Source: Azolla caroliniana
Lineage: Eukaryota; Polypodiophyta
Assembly: GCA_043228905.1 (NCBI GenBank)
Contig: JBHGNT010000004.1
Location: 15,748,001 to 15,812,000 of the forward strand
Direction: 5' to 3'
DNA: 64,000 bases
The notes under the pieces are model-generated. The model was given only the letters and a program-made list of their open reading frames with translations, had not been told where the DNA came from and did no database searches. Position numbers and translations under genes: made by a program. Of the stretch, positions 53,918 through 64,000 are shown piece by piece (position 1 is the stretch's first letter; every line of letters begins with the position of its first letter).

Positions 53918-54431
53918 GTTGTCGCTATTTCTTGTGCACTCGCACATGTTTCTCGCATACTCATGTTGATTTCCATTTCGCGCTCTCTTGCATAGCATTC
54001 ATCGACATCTTCCAAACATCATCACCATTTCCCCCACATTGTCCATTGCCTCTCATTCCTCAACTTCATTTTGCACATCATCAATTCTATTCCTCGTTCT
54101 CACGTATATCATATATTGTTGTTTCCTAAACATTGTCGTCACCATTACTCGTTCATTTATGCCATTTCTCGCAAATCGTGCGGCCACATATCCTTCTTGG
54201 ACTTCATCTCCAAAGGGGTTCCCCGTTGTCATCGCCAAAATAGTGTTATATGTTTAGGTAGGTTTAGGGTTTGTGGGCAATAATAATGTTGATGACGAAC
54301 GATGGTAATGGTGAATCTGATGATGATGGCAATGAACGTTGCGCGATTGATGGCGATGGAGATGGAAAAGATGTTGATAAGCATTGCGGGGTGGGGGGTG
54401 GTGCCTAGAATGTCTCTATCGACAGAGACAT

Positions 54432-54488
<57 letters not shown>

Positions 54489-54937
54489 CTCTTCATTATT
54501 TCATTAATTCCCCATAAGGGTTTAGGGTTTGTTGGTGATAATAATGTTCATAAAGATAGTAATGGTGAGTGTGATGATGATGGCAATGAACGTTGCGAGA
54601 TTGATGGCGATGGAGATGGCAAAGATGTTGATAAGCATTGTAGGGTGGGGGGTGGTGCCTAGAATGGCTCCATCTCGGGAGAGAGAGAGAGAGAGAACTT
54701 CATTATTTCATTCATTCCCAATAAGGGGGTTAAACAATACAATGAGGGGTTAGATACATAGGGGTGCATGCCCCTTTACGCATCCACACATATCACTCAA
54801 TCACACCCTTTCCTATTTGTCCACACTTACGCATATACTCACACTTGTAATTGTATATATTACACATTCACATAACACTATAATCTTTCACCCTCACTCA
54901 TAACACTCAAATCTCTGCACATCTCGTACGGTTAACA
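53918..54937. repeat. Repeat R, copy 2, with an internal ~270-bp duplication
   Basis: Same order of blocks as 50118-50954. A segment from TTTAGGGTTTGT to ATTCCCCATAAGGG is present twice in tandem (about 54254-54518 and 54519-54725). Includes AG runs near 54440-54486 and 54679-54695. Ends GTTAACA at 54937. Confidence 0.65.
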
Positions 54938-55639
54938 AAACACGTCGTAGAAGCCGAATCAGCTAGCTTGGTCACTAAGGCACCAAATCAGGTTAAGGAG
55001 AAATTAGTTCGACTAAGTCGGACAAAGAGATGACTTTGGACATTCCGTTATGAACACTTCGAGAAATTGATAGTGGATTGGTTACAACCTTTTAGACTAG
55101 TTGATTCGGCTTCTCCAATTGAGTCTCTACCGATCCGGCAATCAACGGAACTATCTTAAACTTCTCTCTATATAAATCTATATCTCAGTTTACTCTCTTA
55201 TTACAAATTTTTTGTTTCAACACGTTCGCATTCACAAGTGGAAGGATCACTCATTTCACTTGTAGATTCCTTTTATAATCTTGTGAGTTTAAGCGATTTT
55301 CAAAAACTTGATACACTAGTATCACATGTTTTAAATAGCATATAGCATTTGCTGATTTTTTGAGATTTAACAAGTGTCAAAATGATAACTTTTAAAATTG
55401 AATAGTTTTTCAATAAATGTTTAAACATTAACGGTCTATAGTTATGAAATGTAGTTAACTTAAAGAAAATCACAATGGTTAACTCAAAGCACAACTTAAG
55501 ATTAATGGTTTCACCATCTTAAGGAGATGTAGGTTCTAGAAGTGGAAGTGACATCTATTATTAGTGAAAATCTTTGAAGTATAAGAGGTGACAATCTAAT
55601 CCTTAGTGTCATCAACATCTATAAATTTAGTGCTCATCA
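54938..55639. other. AT-rich DNA with a plus-strand TATA-like site
   Basis: CTATATAAATC near 55168-55178 follows CTTCTCTC. Possibly part of another LTR or of the methyltransferase intron. No coding region. Confidence 0.35.
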
Positions 55640-55790
55640 ACATCCATAAATTCACAACTCAAGAAATGTAGACAATATTCATAAATAGTTCAGATAAATT
55701 CACAACTCAAGAAATGTAGACAATATTCATAAATAGTTTTGATAAATTCACAACTCCAAAAATGTAGGCAATATTCATAAACTGTCAAAC
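55640..55790. repeat. 48-bp minisatellite, about three copies
   Basis: Repeats of AAATTCACAACTCAAGAAAT, GTAGACAATATTCATAAATAG with a few substitutions. Confidence 0.85.
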
Positions 55791-55946
55791 TTAGACGTGA
55801 ACATTAATATATCAATTTGAACATATCACATAGTTATGAGGGTATCCACACTGCTCTCCTCTTCTTTCTTTTGACAAATATCAATATTAAGTAGAATGTA
55901 TTGATGGGAAAATCAAAATTCTCCATGTAGGATAAATATTCCTTAC

Positions 55947-56554
55947 CAAGCAAGGGTTTCTATCCCATGCAATGAGATCTCAAAGGCCTGTGTTACAGAG
56001 TATCCTTGGTCCATGTTATGGAATACGACAATTCCCGATAAGGATGTTGTTGTCAACTGTGCGAAATCTTTCACCATCTTCTCAAGTTATTTGAACATAA
56101 ATAGTTCATCATCGTATGTTGATCCAACCATATAAAATCCGTATGCTATGTCAACAACCAATAATATGTATTCCTTCACTGGCAATATATGCATCATGTT
56201 AGCCACATCACCACAATCGACATTATAGTATAAATCCCGAGTGAAATCCTTTTTGTGGAAAATTTCTAAAAAATGCCACTGTCTTCTACACCATATCCCT
56301 TCACTAAATGTCAATCCTTTTCTTTCCACGCTCTTTCAAGATGTGTAAGAAATGATATAGGAAAATAAAAAATATCTTTAACTTCTTTCGGTTTCTTACT
56401 ATCACTATCTCGGTATATCATTGTTGAACAATATTTCTTTGCTCTCTGACTACACATGCCATCTTGATTTTCTTGAAAAATCAAATGAATTTTCTTGACT
56501 ATACGCTCATCTTGATTTTCAGTTGACCTTGTAGGGGCAGTATTGTAAAATATA
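55947..56554 (-). pseudogene. DNA methyltransferase-like gene, N-terminal exon with the catalytic DPPY-like motif
   Basis: The exon opens after a splice acceptor (TTTCAG, 56557-56555) and closes at a GTAAGG donor (55946-55941). The product reads VKKIHLIFQENQDG, then after a frameshift near 56320 VDCGDVANMMHILPVKEYIL, LVVDIAYGFYMVGSTYDDE, LEKMVKDFAQLTTTSLSGIV, DQGYSVTQAFE. VVDIAYGFY fits the [DNS]PPY catalytic motif with both prolines replaced. One TAA replaces an expected Q codon after MFK. Motif IV precedes motif I (at 49934), the beta-class order. The two halves lie in correct 5'-to-3' order on the minus strand but are 5.8 kb apart. Confidence 0.55.
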
Positions 56555-57157
56555 CTGAAATTCAATTATATGAACCAATAAGTAATTTCTAACAACTTAT
56601 ATGTTTAAAGACACATTAACTCTAGAAAAGGGCTCTACATGCCAAAAAGAGACAAGTAGATGCGAAACCAAAAATTAATGAATTTTTGTTAAATAATATG
56701 CGAAACAGACACTAAATAGTGTAGTGCAAACACTCACATCAAACAATTTTCAAATGGAAAATCTTAGAGAAAAATAGAAAATTCATTACAAAAATAGAGA
56801 TTATTTGTGAAAATATACAATTTATTTAGGAACTCGATGCAAAGTATTCGAACTCCATACTTTTTATCGAGTTTCTATTTAAAATAGAGACATCGCAATA
56901 CAGTTCGACACATTGTACTGAGTTCATGTTGAAAACTCAGTTTTTTACATCAACTCAATACATTGTATCGAGATTAAAACACTCAGTTTTCAACATGGGT
57001 TCTTGTTGAAAACATTGTTTTTAATATGAACTTGATACAATGTATTGAATTCATGTTTAAAGTTTTTTTTAGTTTTTCTTTTAAATTTTGGATTATTTAT
57101 TTATTTGTTTTGGTTTTTTTTTTGAAAAAAAACTTTGAACTTTTTTCATCAAGTAAT
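56555..57157. other. AT-rich DNA with palindromic ACTCGATACA repeats
   Basis: From about 56828 to 57060 a degenerate unit built on AACTCGATACA/TGTATCGAGTT recurs about four times. It may be intron or intergenic DNA upstream of the methyltransferase exon. Confidence 0.5.
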
Positions 57158-57451
57158 TGTCATGATATAGCATGGTATGGCTACAAAGGATTTGAACCCA
57201 TGACCTTGTGTTACATGGGTTGAACCTTTACCATTAAACTATGCATTGTAATACAAAAAATATTATTTTCATTTATTATTTCAGTATAGAAAACTCATGT
57301 ATATTCCAGATTACTCTAGAACATTCTAGAAACTTTAGGAGTACTCCTGACAACACTATAAATAGACGCACAAGGTTCAACGCTAGTCTTAAGCCTCCTA
57401 GTTGTTCTTGTATCTTCTCTTCATATAATATACCACTTGTTATCATCATCA

Positions 57452-57482
<31 letters not shown>

Positions 57483-57580
57483 CTTCTCTCGTGAGTTCTT
57501 CTTAGTACTAATCCTCATAGTACTTTCCTCCTCTATCTCTAGTACTAATTCCCTCTCTATCTTTAGTACTATTCCTGACA
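57158..57580 (+). mobile_element. Solo chromovirus LTR, diverged
   Basis: TGTCATGATAT at 57158 and ATTCCTGACA at 57580. It matches the 439-bp LTRs at 9767, 11843 and 16965, including the antisense tRNA-like head, CACTATAAAT box, CT run and AGTACTA words. The self-complementary start segment is partly deleted. Flanks GTAAT and ACAAT are not a clear TSD. Confidence 0.85.
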
Positions 57581-57619
57581 ACAATTCATTTCCTAAAAAA
57601 AACCATTTTTTTTTTTTAA

Positions 57620-57880
57620 ATACCATTTAAAAATGAACTCAATACATTGTATCGAATTGAAAATTGCTTTTTTGACATTAACTCAAGTTCAAAGTTTTGT
57701 TTTCTTTTTTATCCAGAAAAAAAAAACTTTGAACATGAATTCAATACATTGTATCGAATAGTGACGAAAACTCTGTTTTTTACATCAACTCGATACAATG
57801 TATCGAGTTCATGTTTAATAATGTTCCTTCTTTCCAAATAAAAGAGCTTTTTTAAACATGAACTCGAGTTATACTAAAAT
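57620..57880. repeat. Palindromic ACTCGATACA repeat array, right part
   Basis: About four units. The cleanest, near 57788-57811, is AACTCGATACA-A-TGTATCGAGTT, an 11-bp perfect inverted repeat. The same array lies left of the solo LTR. Confidence 0.7.
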
Positions 57881-58006
57881 CTCTATTTTTACATGAGAAA
57901 AAGAAGCATATCGTTAATGCAAAGAAGTATGTTGCACAACAAGATACCTTATGGTGAACATGTTCTTCATTGATCAACAAAAAACCATTAATAATTGTGT
58001 TGATGG

Positions 58007-58457
58007 TGTTAAGAATTAGGCAAGTAATTAAGGGTTAATTAGTACCTAATTATGTGATTAAGTGATAAGCGGAAGATTATGTGATATGTGTGTGTATGTT
58101 TGTTAGAGGAAGAGAGAGAGAGAGAGAGAGAGAGATACACTTATGCACAATACAAGATGGGGGATGAGTAACTATATATTAAATTAGCATCAACATCATC
58201 AAATACAAAAACACCTACAATGAGGTATATATAGATTTCATGTGCAAGGGTGCACATGTGTGAGGATAATATAGGTACAAAAGTGTAAGTCCTATATTAA
58301 ATGTACTTAGGAGTGGAGGATCTAGAATATCCTACTTAAGTACAAGGTCCTATTTAAGTTGTTATAGTCAACACTTCTAACTAGATTCTATCTAGGAAAC
58401 TACAAAGTTACATGGTTGACTAACTAACTAAACTAAGTTGAGGTTGATCTCTCAACA
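58007..58457 (-). mobile_element. 3' LTR (family X) of Copia-X2
   Basis: 451 bp, TGTTAAGAATTAGG to GATCTCTCAACA. Diverged from 45080-45520 but colinear. A minus-strand polypurine tract (CACCCCTTCAAGC) follows. Confidence 0.9.
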
Positions 58458-60260
58458 CACCCCTTCAAGCTCAAGTGTGAGGCGTCTGACATCTGCTTTG
58501 GCTTTTGTCGGCTTCGTGTGCTTCCGTCCCACCTTCGACTTTCTTCGTCTTGGCAATCTCAGTTCCTCCCCCTCAAGCCAGTGATGAAGGCTTGTAGTGT
58601 GTGGGCGAAGGTCGACTATTTCCACCCATCATGGGTTACGAGCCACTTCGGTGGAGCTCTTGGGTTCTTGTTCGGCCACTACCTTCATCGCGAAGGTGTA
58701 ATGATGGGCCATGTACTCGTTATAGTCGTGCTGAGTGACGGGGTTCTTAGCTCTAGATGAGTGTCAAAGTTTTTCGCTCGCCGATGTGAGCGTCTTCTTT
58801 ACTCCGGGTGTCCACATGATGGGTACACCAAACTCACTGTCTAGTGAGGGAGCCGACACATCCGAATCACTGTCGTCGGGGTGATCGACTTCGTATTCGG
58901 GCATCTTACCTTTGCCTTTGTCCAAGTTCGTACTTGGCCGCGACATGCTTGGGTCATGTGGGGGCTCTTGTGGCCCACTAGGCTTTGCCATAATCAGACA
59001 TTCTTCGAACATGTGTTCGAAGCGATCTCCATCTTCTACCTCTTGTTCGGCGGATTCCGGGTCGAGTGGAGTCGGAGTCGTAGTTGGCTCTAGTGCGTAC
59101 TAGGATGCGGACTCGTCGAAGACTATGTCTCGACTTACCCGAACCGCTCGGGTAGAAGGGTTGTAGCACTTGTACGCCTTCTTCTCGAACGAGTATCCTA
59201 TGAGGATACATTCCTTAGACTTTGCGTCGGGCTTCTGTCATTGTTCGTTTGGGATGCCTACATTTGCAATGCTTCCAAACACCTTGAGGTGTGATAGGAT
59301 TGGCTTCCTTCCAACGAGGAGCTCGTATGGAGTTACCTCATGGAATCCATTGGTGGTGCATCGATTCATGAGATAGACGACCGTGGATGGTGCTTCGGCC
59401 CAGTAGAAATTCGGCATGTGCTTATCATGCATCATGGCGCGTGCTACCTTGAGTATTTGCCAATTTTTCCTTTCGGCGACTCCATTTTGTTGGGGTGTGT
59501 GTCGGCATGAGAATTCTCTCCGAATACCTTCACTTTGGAGGTAGGAGGTGAATTCGTCGGAGAAGTACTCCTTCCCTCCGTCCGGTCGTAGGCATCGAAT
59601 GTGCCGACCGGTTTCTTTTTCGACTTGCCCCTTGAGCATTTGGAAGTGGCAGAACACTTCGCTCTTCTTCTTCATCGAGTAGATCCACACGTAGCGCGAG
59701 TAGTCGTCAATGAAGGTTACGTAGTATCGGCATCCGCCGATCGTTGGCGTTTGAGCCGGTCCCCATACATTCGAGTGTACGACGTTGAGGAGGCATTTTC
59801 TTGCGGAGCTCTCCTTCGGGAATGGGAGTCGATGTTGTTTGCCAAGTTCACACACTTCGCATACTCGGTGGACTCGTTTCGACTCGAATGTCGGAAGTAC
59901 GATGACAACTCCCTTGGTTTGCATCACTCAAAGCCGTTGGAGGTTTATGTGGCCGACTCTCTTGTGCCACAACTCGATGCTTGTCTCGGTTTTGAGACTT
60001 TTAGCATACATTGCCAATTTCACCTCGTTCGAATCGAGGATGAACATTCGTCCGTCTCTCCGCCCCTTTGCCATGAGTCGGCCATCTTTCTCGATGAAGC
60101 ATCCTTCTTTGTTGAAGTGGACTTGCATGCCTTGCTCCATGATTTGGCCGACTGAGACCAAATTCTTGATTATTGTGGGCACGTGCAAGACATTCTTGAT
60201 GCAAGTTTGCTCACCTTCTTTCCCGAATGGGACATTGCCGATGTGCTGAATGGTGTGCGT
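58458..60260 (-). mobile_element. Copia-X2 internal region, no RT or RNase H, 5'-truncated
   Basis: Protease tail and GAG-pre-integrase at 59928-60260, integrase at 59238-59927, linker 58764-59012. The region then passes near 58580-58680 from YNEYMAHH and VVAEQEP directly into the 3' region ending SLHHWLEGEEL. Cut at 60260 by LTR-W2. Confidence 0.85.
59238..59927 (-). pseudogene. pol: Copia-X2 integrase, 229-codon open frame
   Basis: A zinc-finger half (CEVCELGKQHRLPFPKES) is followed by the core with aspartates in VTFIDDYSRYVWIYSMKKK and LRPDGGKEYFSDEF and the glutamate in TPQQNGVAERKN. The C-terminal block is YELLVGRKPILSHLKVFGS. It is the longest clean copia pol piece in the window, although the element is truncated and has no RT. 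Confidence 0.88.
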
Positions 60261-60877
60261 TGTCGCGAAGATTCGCGCATGCGTGTGCTACTCGAGCGAC
60301 CACTGGGGTCTTGGACTAGGGAGGACGTTCGCGGAATTTTCGAAGAGATGACGATCAATGTAAGATTGGATGAAATTTGTTCACTTGAGAAGAAGAAAGA
60401 TTATACACTTGAGAAGTAGAAAAATATGAAGAAGATAAAGATGAATATAATTATATTGATGATAGTGGTGTTGGTGATATCACATATTGAGCCCCCCCTT
60501 ACACAAGCCTTACTAGAGGCTTTTATAGGTCTCTCCATGCTTGTGACATGCACAAAACCATGGGCTAAAACCATGGTTTTGTGCACACGGTTTTGCTTAT
60601 GACATGCACAAAACCATGGGTTAAAAACCATGGTTTTGTGTACATGGTTTTGATTGTTTGCTACCTATGCATGTAGTAGTAGCTTTAGTGGTATGATAAT
60701 TGCTTCTTATCTTAGACGTGCAAGGTTCAAATCCTACTTGCAACCCTCAATATGCACTCAATGCCATCATGTCCTAGGTTTATTTATTATTATTTTCATT
60801 TTTACAAGTATTTGTGTAATGTGCATGTATCCTCAATTTTTCACTTTTTCTCGCATTAAACACGCCACATCACGACA
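60261..60877 (-). mobile_element. LTR-W2
   Basis: TGTCGCGAAG at 60261 and ATCACGACA at 60877, colinear with LTR-W1. A minus-strand TATAAAAGCC lies near 60515-60525. U3 holds two strong hairpins (60549-60585 and 60605-60642) and the tRNA-like segment 60680-60740. The flanks do not form a TSD, consistent with the truncated Copia-X2 beside it. Confidence 0.78.
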
Positions 60878-61372
60878 TCCACCCCCACCAAACCGCACAT
60901 CCTCTGGCATGTGCCAAGAAGGAAAAGAGTGACGTTGTGGGGCCAAAGGTTGTCAACCTTCGATTTGCTCCTTCTTGTGCGTTGCCCGCACTGTCTTTAT
61001 CCCTCTATTTTGAGCTCGTCCATTCCTTCCAGCCGAACCATCGTCGCCATCCAATCCACCATATCGTTCGCTCGCACTTCCCAATGTCATGATTGGTTGT
61101 CATGGCCCCCTTCGCCCCTCCTGAGCATAACCTTTCACAATTTGTGCATGTGCCACCTTCATCCCGTCTATCTCCTTGGTCAAGAAACTTTGATACTTCA
61201 TTCTTTCTCGTCCCCTGCTTGCCTTCACAAGACCTCATTCGAATGTCGATGCTAACTACCCAGCATAGTTCCTTTAAGGGCATGCTCATGTCGGGGTCTC
61301 CAAGAGACCATATTACATGCCTCTCTTTCATCCATTTGTTGTGGTAAACTCTCGCATTTGAGTTGACCATCA
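60878..61372. other. Unassigned spacer
   Basis: Contains a 122-codon minus-strand open stretch (61005-61373) rich in W, C and charged residues. It ends exactly at the start of the next LTR. I do not recognise it; it may be the interrupted coding part of a host element. Confidence 0.35.
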
Positions 61373-61935
61373 TGTTAGGATTTTCGGTCCCTCCGGATGG
61401 GATGATGAAGGCCCGGTGATAACCGGATGACGCAGGCCCGGTGAGAACCTCTCACCGGATAAAGAGACATATATGGAAATATGTTTCTGAGAGCCCATTG
61501 GGGCTACATCTGTAAATAGCCCGAAAGTCATATTAGTATAAATATGACCTAGGGCAAATAGAGTGTAAAGTGTTGGTCATTATTTTGTATAGAATTATTG
61601 GTGTACCTGTTGCACAATGCATAACAGTCAGAGACAGAGAGATACAGAGCAATTCTCTGTTGTAACTGCCGCCAGGCGAAGAGTTTGAGCACAAGGTTGT
61701 TGCCTCTGTGCCTCCTGTTGTATTCTTTGACATAGTGATAGTTCGGAGTATGTGGGCTCCCGTGGTTTTTCCCCCTCTCAGGGTTTTCCACGTTAACATC
61801 TCGTGTACTCTCTTGTTTACAATGTTTTGTGTATACATACATCTATCTTCATATTCCCATTTCTGTGTTTGTAACTCTCAACGAAGTGATTGAAGACTCA
61901 GTTGTGGCCGAGCATTATTCCGCATATTCTCCACA
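61373..61935 (+). mobile_element. 5' LTR (family T) of the plus-strand copia
   Basis: TGTTAGGATTTTCGG to TTCTCCACA. It contains CCGGTGAGAACC repeats in U3, TATAAATATGACC near 61532, and a U5 ending with the same blocks as the solo LTR at 34306. Confidence 0.88.
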
Positions 61936-61938
61936 AAC

Positions 61939-61950
61939 TGGTATCAGAGC
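61939..61950 (+). other. Primer-binding site of the plus-strand copia
   Basis: TGGTATCAGAGC three bases after the LTR end. Confidence 0.92.
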
Positions 61951-61964
61951 GAACGACACAGAAA

Positions 61965-64000
61965 ATGGAAGATTCATTTGGAGGCATGTTGAAGCTCACC
62001 GGCTCCAACTACTCAGTGTGGAAGTTGAAGATGCGGGACATGCTCGTGGTTAAAGATCTTTGGTTGCTGGTTCAGTTCGGGGACAAGAGACCGGACAAGA
62101 TCGACGCCACGATATGGGAGGTGATGCACATGAAGACAACAGTGTACATACGGTGCTTCATCGACAGGAGCCTGTACAAAAAATACAATGAGGAGAGTAA
62201 GGCTCATGAGCTCTGGGAGAAGATTGCATTATGTTCCAGAACAAGAATGTCGTTAATCAGGTTTCGGTACTCCGAAGCTATTGCGGCTCCGGTACCAAGA
62301 TGGCTCCACATGGCAGAGCACATGAATGCCTTCCAGGGGCTGATTCACCAGGCAACATTGTTGGAAGTACCTCTCGCCGACGAGGTACTAGCACTGCTCC
62401 TACTCGGTTCCCTCCCAGATAGCTGGGAGACGTTAGTTGTCACTTTGGGCAACGCCGGGCCAGAAGGAAAACGATTATCCCTAGCAAGAGTCAAGTCGAG
62501 CTTGCTAGATGAGAAGGCGCGTCGGAAAGACAAGGATACGAACTCCGACTCCAAAGCGCTCCTTACTGAATCGAAACGCGGAAGATAGAGGAACCGGAGT
62601 CCCCAGAACCGGGAAAAGTCGGGGACACGGTCAAAGTCAAGGGGAAGGCCCACTTGCTTCTACTGTGGAAAGTCGGGGCACTTCCAGAAGAACTGTTGGC
62701 ATTTCCAGAAAGAGATGGAAACTGATAGTACCGATTCGAAGCGGTCATCGGACCAGAATGGTAAAGATCGGAGGGGACCGGACCGGAAGGGAACGATGAA
62801 AATCGTGGCAAGTGAAGAGGAGTCGATGCTCATCACCGAGGAGAGTGAGTTGAACCTTGCCGGCGACGAGACAACGTGGGTTGTCGATTCTGGAGCGTTG
62901 TTCCACCTAACCCCGGACCAGAAATGCTTCTCATCCTACATAGCCAGTGAGCACGACTATGCCCGGATGAGGAATGAAGGTACATGCCGAATTGTCAGGA
63001 TAGGAGACGTGTGGTTGACAACACCAACCGGATGCAAGTTGCTGCTGAAGGATGTCCGACACGTTCCGGAGGTTCGACTAAACCTGATATTAGTCGGTCG
63101 GCTAGATGATGAAGGCTACACAGGTAGCATCTGGAACGGTGTTATGAAGTTCAGCAAAGGGAGCCTAATAGTGGCTCGGGTCCGGAAAGTCAACACATTG
63201 TACCTGATGAATGCCTAGTTATGCCCGGAAGAAGTGAACGTTGCTTCTGACATTACCGGTGAGCTATGGCACAAGAGACTGTGTCACATGAGCGAGAAGG
63301 GGATGAAGAGGCTTGTCGATGACAACCTCATTCCGATGAAAGACGTGCATCTTGAGAAGTGCACCGACTGCGTGGCTGGTAAGCAAAACTGGACCTCCTT
63401 CTAATCAAGGCCACCGATGAGACGTAATGCACCATTGGAGTCTGTGCATACCGATGTGTGTCAAGTGGACACGAAGTCACATGCCGGATCGTAGTACTTC
63501 GTGATGTTCATAGACGACCATAGCCGAAAGTTGTGGGCTACACCGCTGAAGACGAAGAATCAAGTGTTATCCTTCTTCAAGGAGCTCCACGCAAGAGTGG
63601 AAAGAGAAACCAGACGGAAGCTGAAGGCGGTTCAAGCAGATAACGGAGGAGAATACCAGGGGCAATTCGAGGAGTACTGCCGCTCGAAGGGAATCCGGCT
63701 CGAATTTACCGTGCCGAAGACGCCGGAACTAAACGGGCTGGCCAAGAGGATGAACCAAACCATAATGGAGAGGCTCTGGAGTATGCTAGCACTAAGTTAC
63801 CCAAGACGTTTTGGGCTGAGGTGCTGTCGACAACGACGTATGTGATAAACAAATCACCCTCAATGCCCTTGGACGGAGACATGCCGCAGAGAGTGTGGAC
63901 AGGTAAGGAAGTGTCTTACTGGTATCTAAAGGTGTTCGGGTGTCTCACGTACGTGCATGTTGCTAAGGACCGGAGAGGAAAGTTGGATCCAAAGACCCGG
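61965..64000 (+). pseudogene. gag-pol: Plus-strand copia gag-pol (family T), runs off the window
   Basis: ATG at 61965 (MEDSFGGMLKLTGSNYSVWK). One frame continues through a TAG at 62586, the zinc knuckle C-FY-C-GKSG-H-FQKN-C (about 62660), protease WVVDSGALFHLTPD (62880-62920), a TAG at 63216, GAG-pre-integrase ELWHKRLCHMSEKGMKRL and two more stops. It reaches integrase VMFIDDHSRKLWATPL and VQADNGGEYQGQFEEY (63501-63845). A frameshift near 63790 precedes the last block (FGCLTYVHVAKDRRGKL). The protease has L where A is usual (DSGAL). The 3' LTR is outside the window. Confidence 0.9.

Noticed and set aside
54384-54753. Asp-Gly-rich ORFs in repeat R
   Set aside because: The GATGATGATGG/GATGGCGATGGAGATGG low-complexity DNA explains them; the frame is not kept between copies.
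57153-57585. TSD around the solo chromovirus LTR
   Set aside because: GTAAT and ACAAT match at only three of five positions.

Overview
The window is repeat-dense DNA from a land plant with a large genome. Almost everything recognisable is an LTR retrotransposon (Ty1/copia and Ty3/gypsy) or decay of one. There are no bacterial-style operons, rRNA genes or true tRNA genes, and I see no intact host gene. A lineage cannot be fixed from sequence alone. Two things lean towards a non-seed plant: a Tf1/sushi-type chromovirus, and remains of an N4/N6-type DNA methyltransferase gene. That is inference.

The centre is a set of nested insertions that can be unpicked from target-site duplications (TSDs) and interrupted reading frames. 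A minus-strand copia (Copia-3, LTR family T) runs from about 48665 down to 45521, resumes at 17776-17532, and ends in its 3' LTR (17531-17409, then 9766-9327). Its RNase H is split by another copia, Copia-X1 (17777-45520). Its 3' LTR is split by a 7.6-kb chromovirus composite (9767-17403, TSD CTTTC). Copia-X1 is itself split by a mini-copia (17985-19245, TSD GAGGT), a large gypsy element G (20561-33748, TSD TCGGC), a solo LTR-T (34306-35020), a rearranged gypsy (35241-38331) and an internal 275-bp x 21 tandem array (39257-45031). Gypsy G carries a small non-autonomous LTR element (23185-25328, TSD GAAAT) and a solo LTR-W (32845-33481).

Left flank (1-9326): an LTR-like segment, a truncated minus-strand Copia-A, an LTR-T fragment, and a minus-strand Copia-B with gag, protease, integrase, RT and RNase H, all broken. 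Right flank (48666-64000): AT-rich DNA with two separated parts of a methyltransferase-like gene, R-type repeats, simple and palindromic repeats, a solo chromovirus LTR, a second Copia-X copy (58007-60260), a solo LTR-W (60261-60877), and a plus-strand copia of the T family that runs off the window end.

The chromovirus is the best preserved element. It has gag, a GTTAAAC -1 frameshift site with an 11-bp hairpin, pol with all catalytic motifs, and three LTRs that look about 99% identical. Its primer-binding region is complementary to its own predicted transcript 5' end rather than to a tRNA. The small element at 23185-25328 has the same arrangement with unrelated bases. Several LTR families also carry an antisense tRNA-like A-box/B-box pair in their U3.
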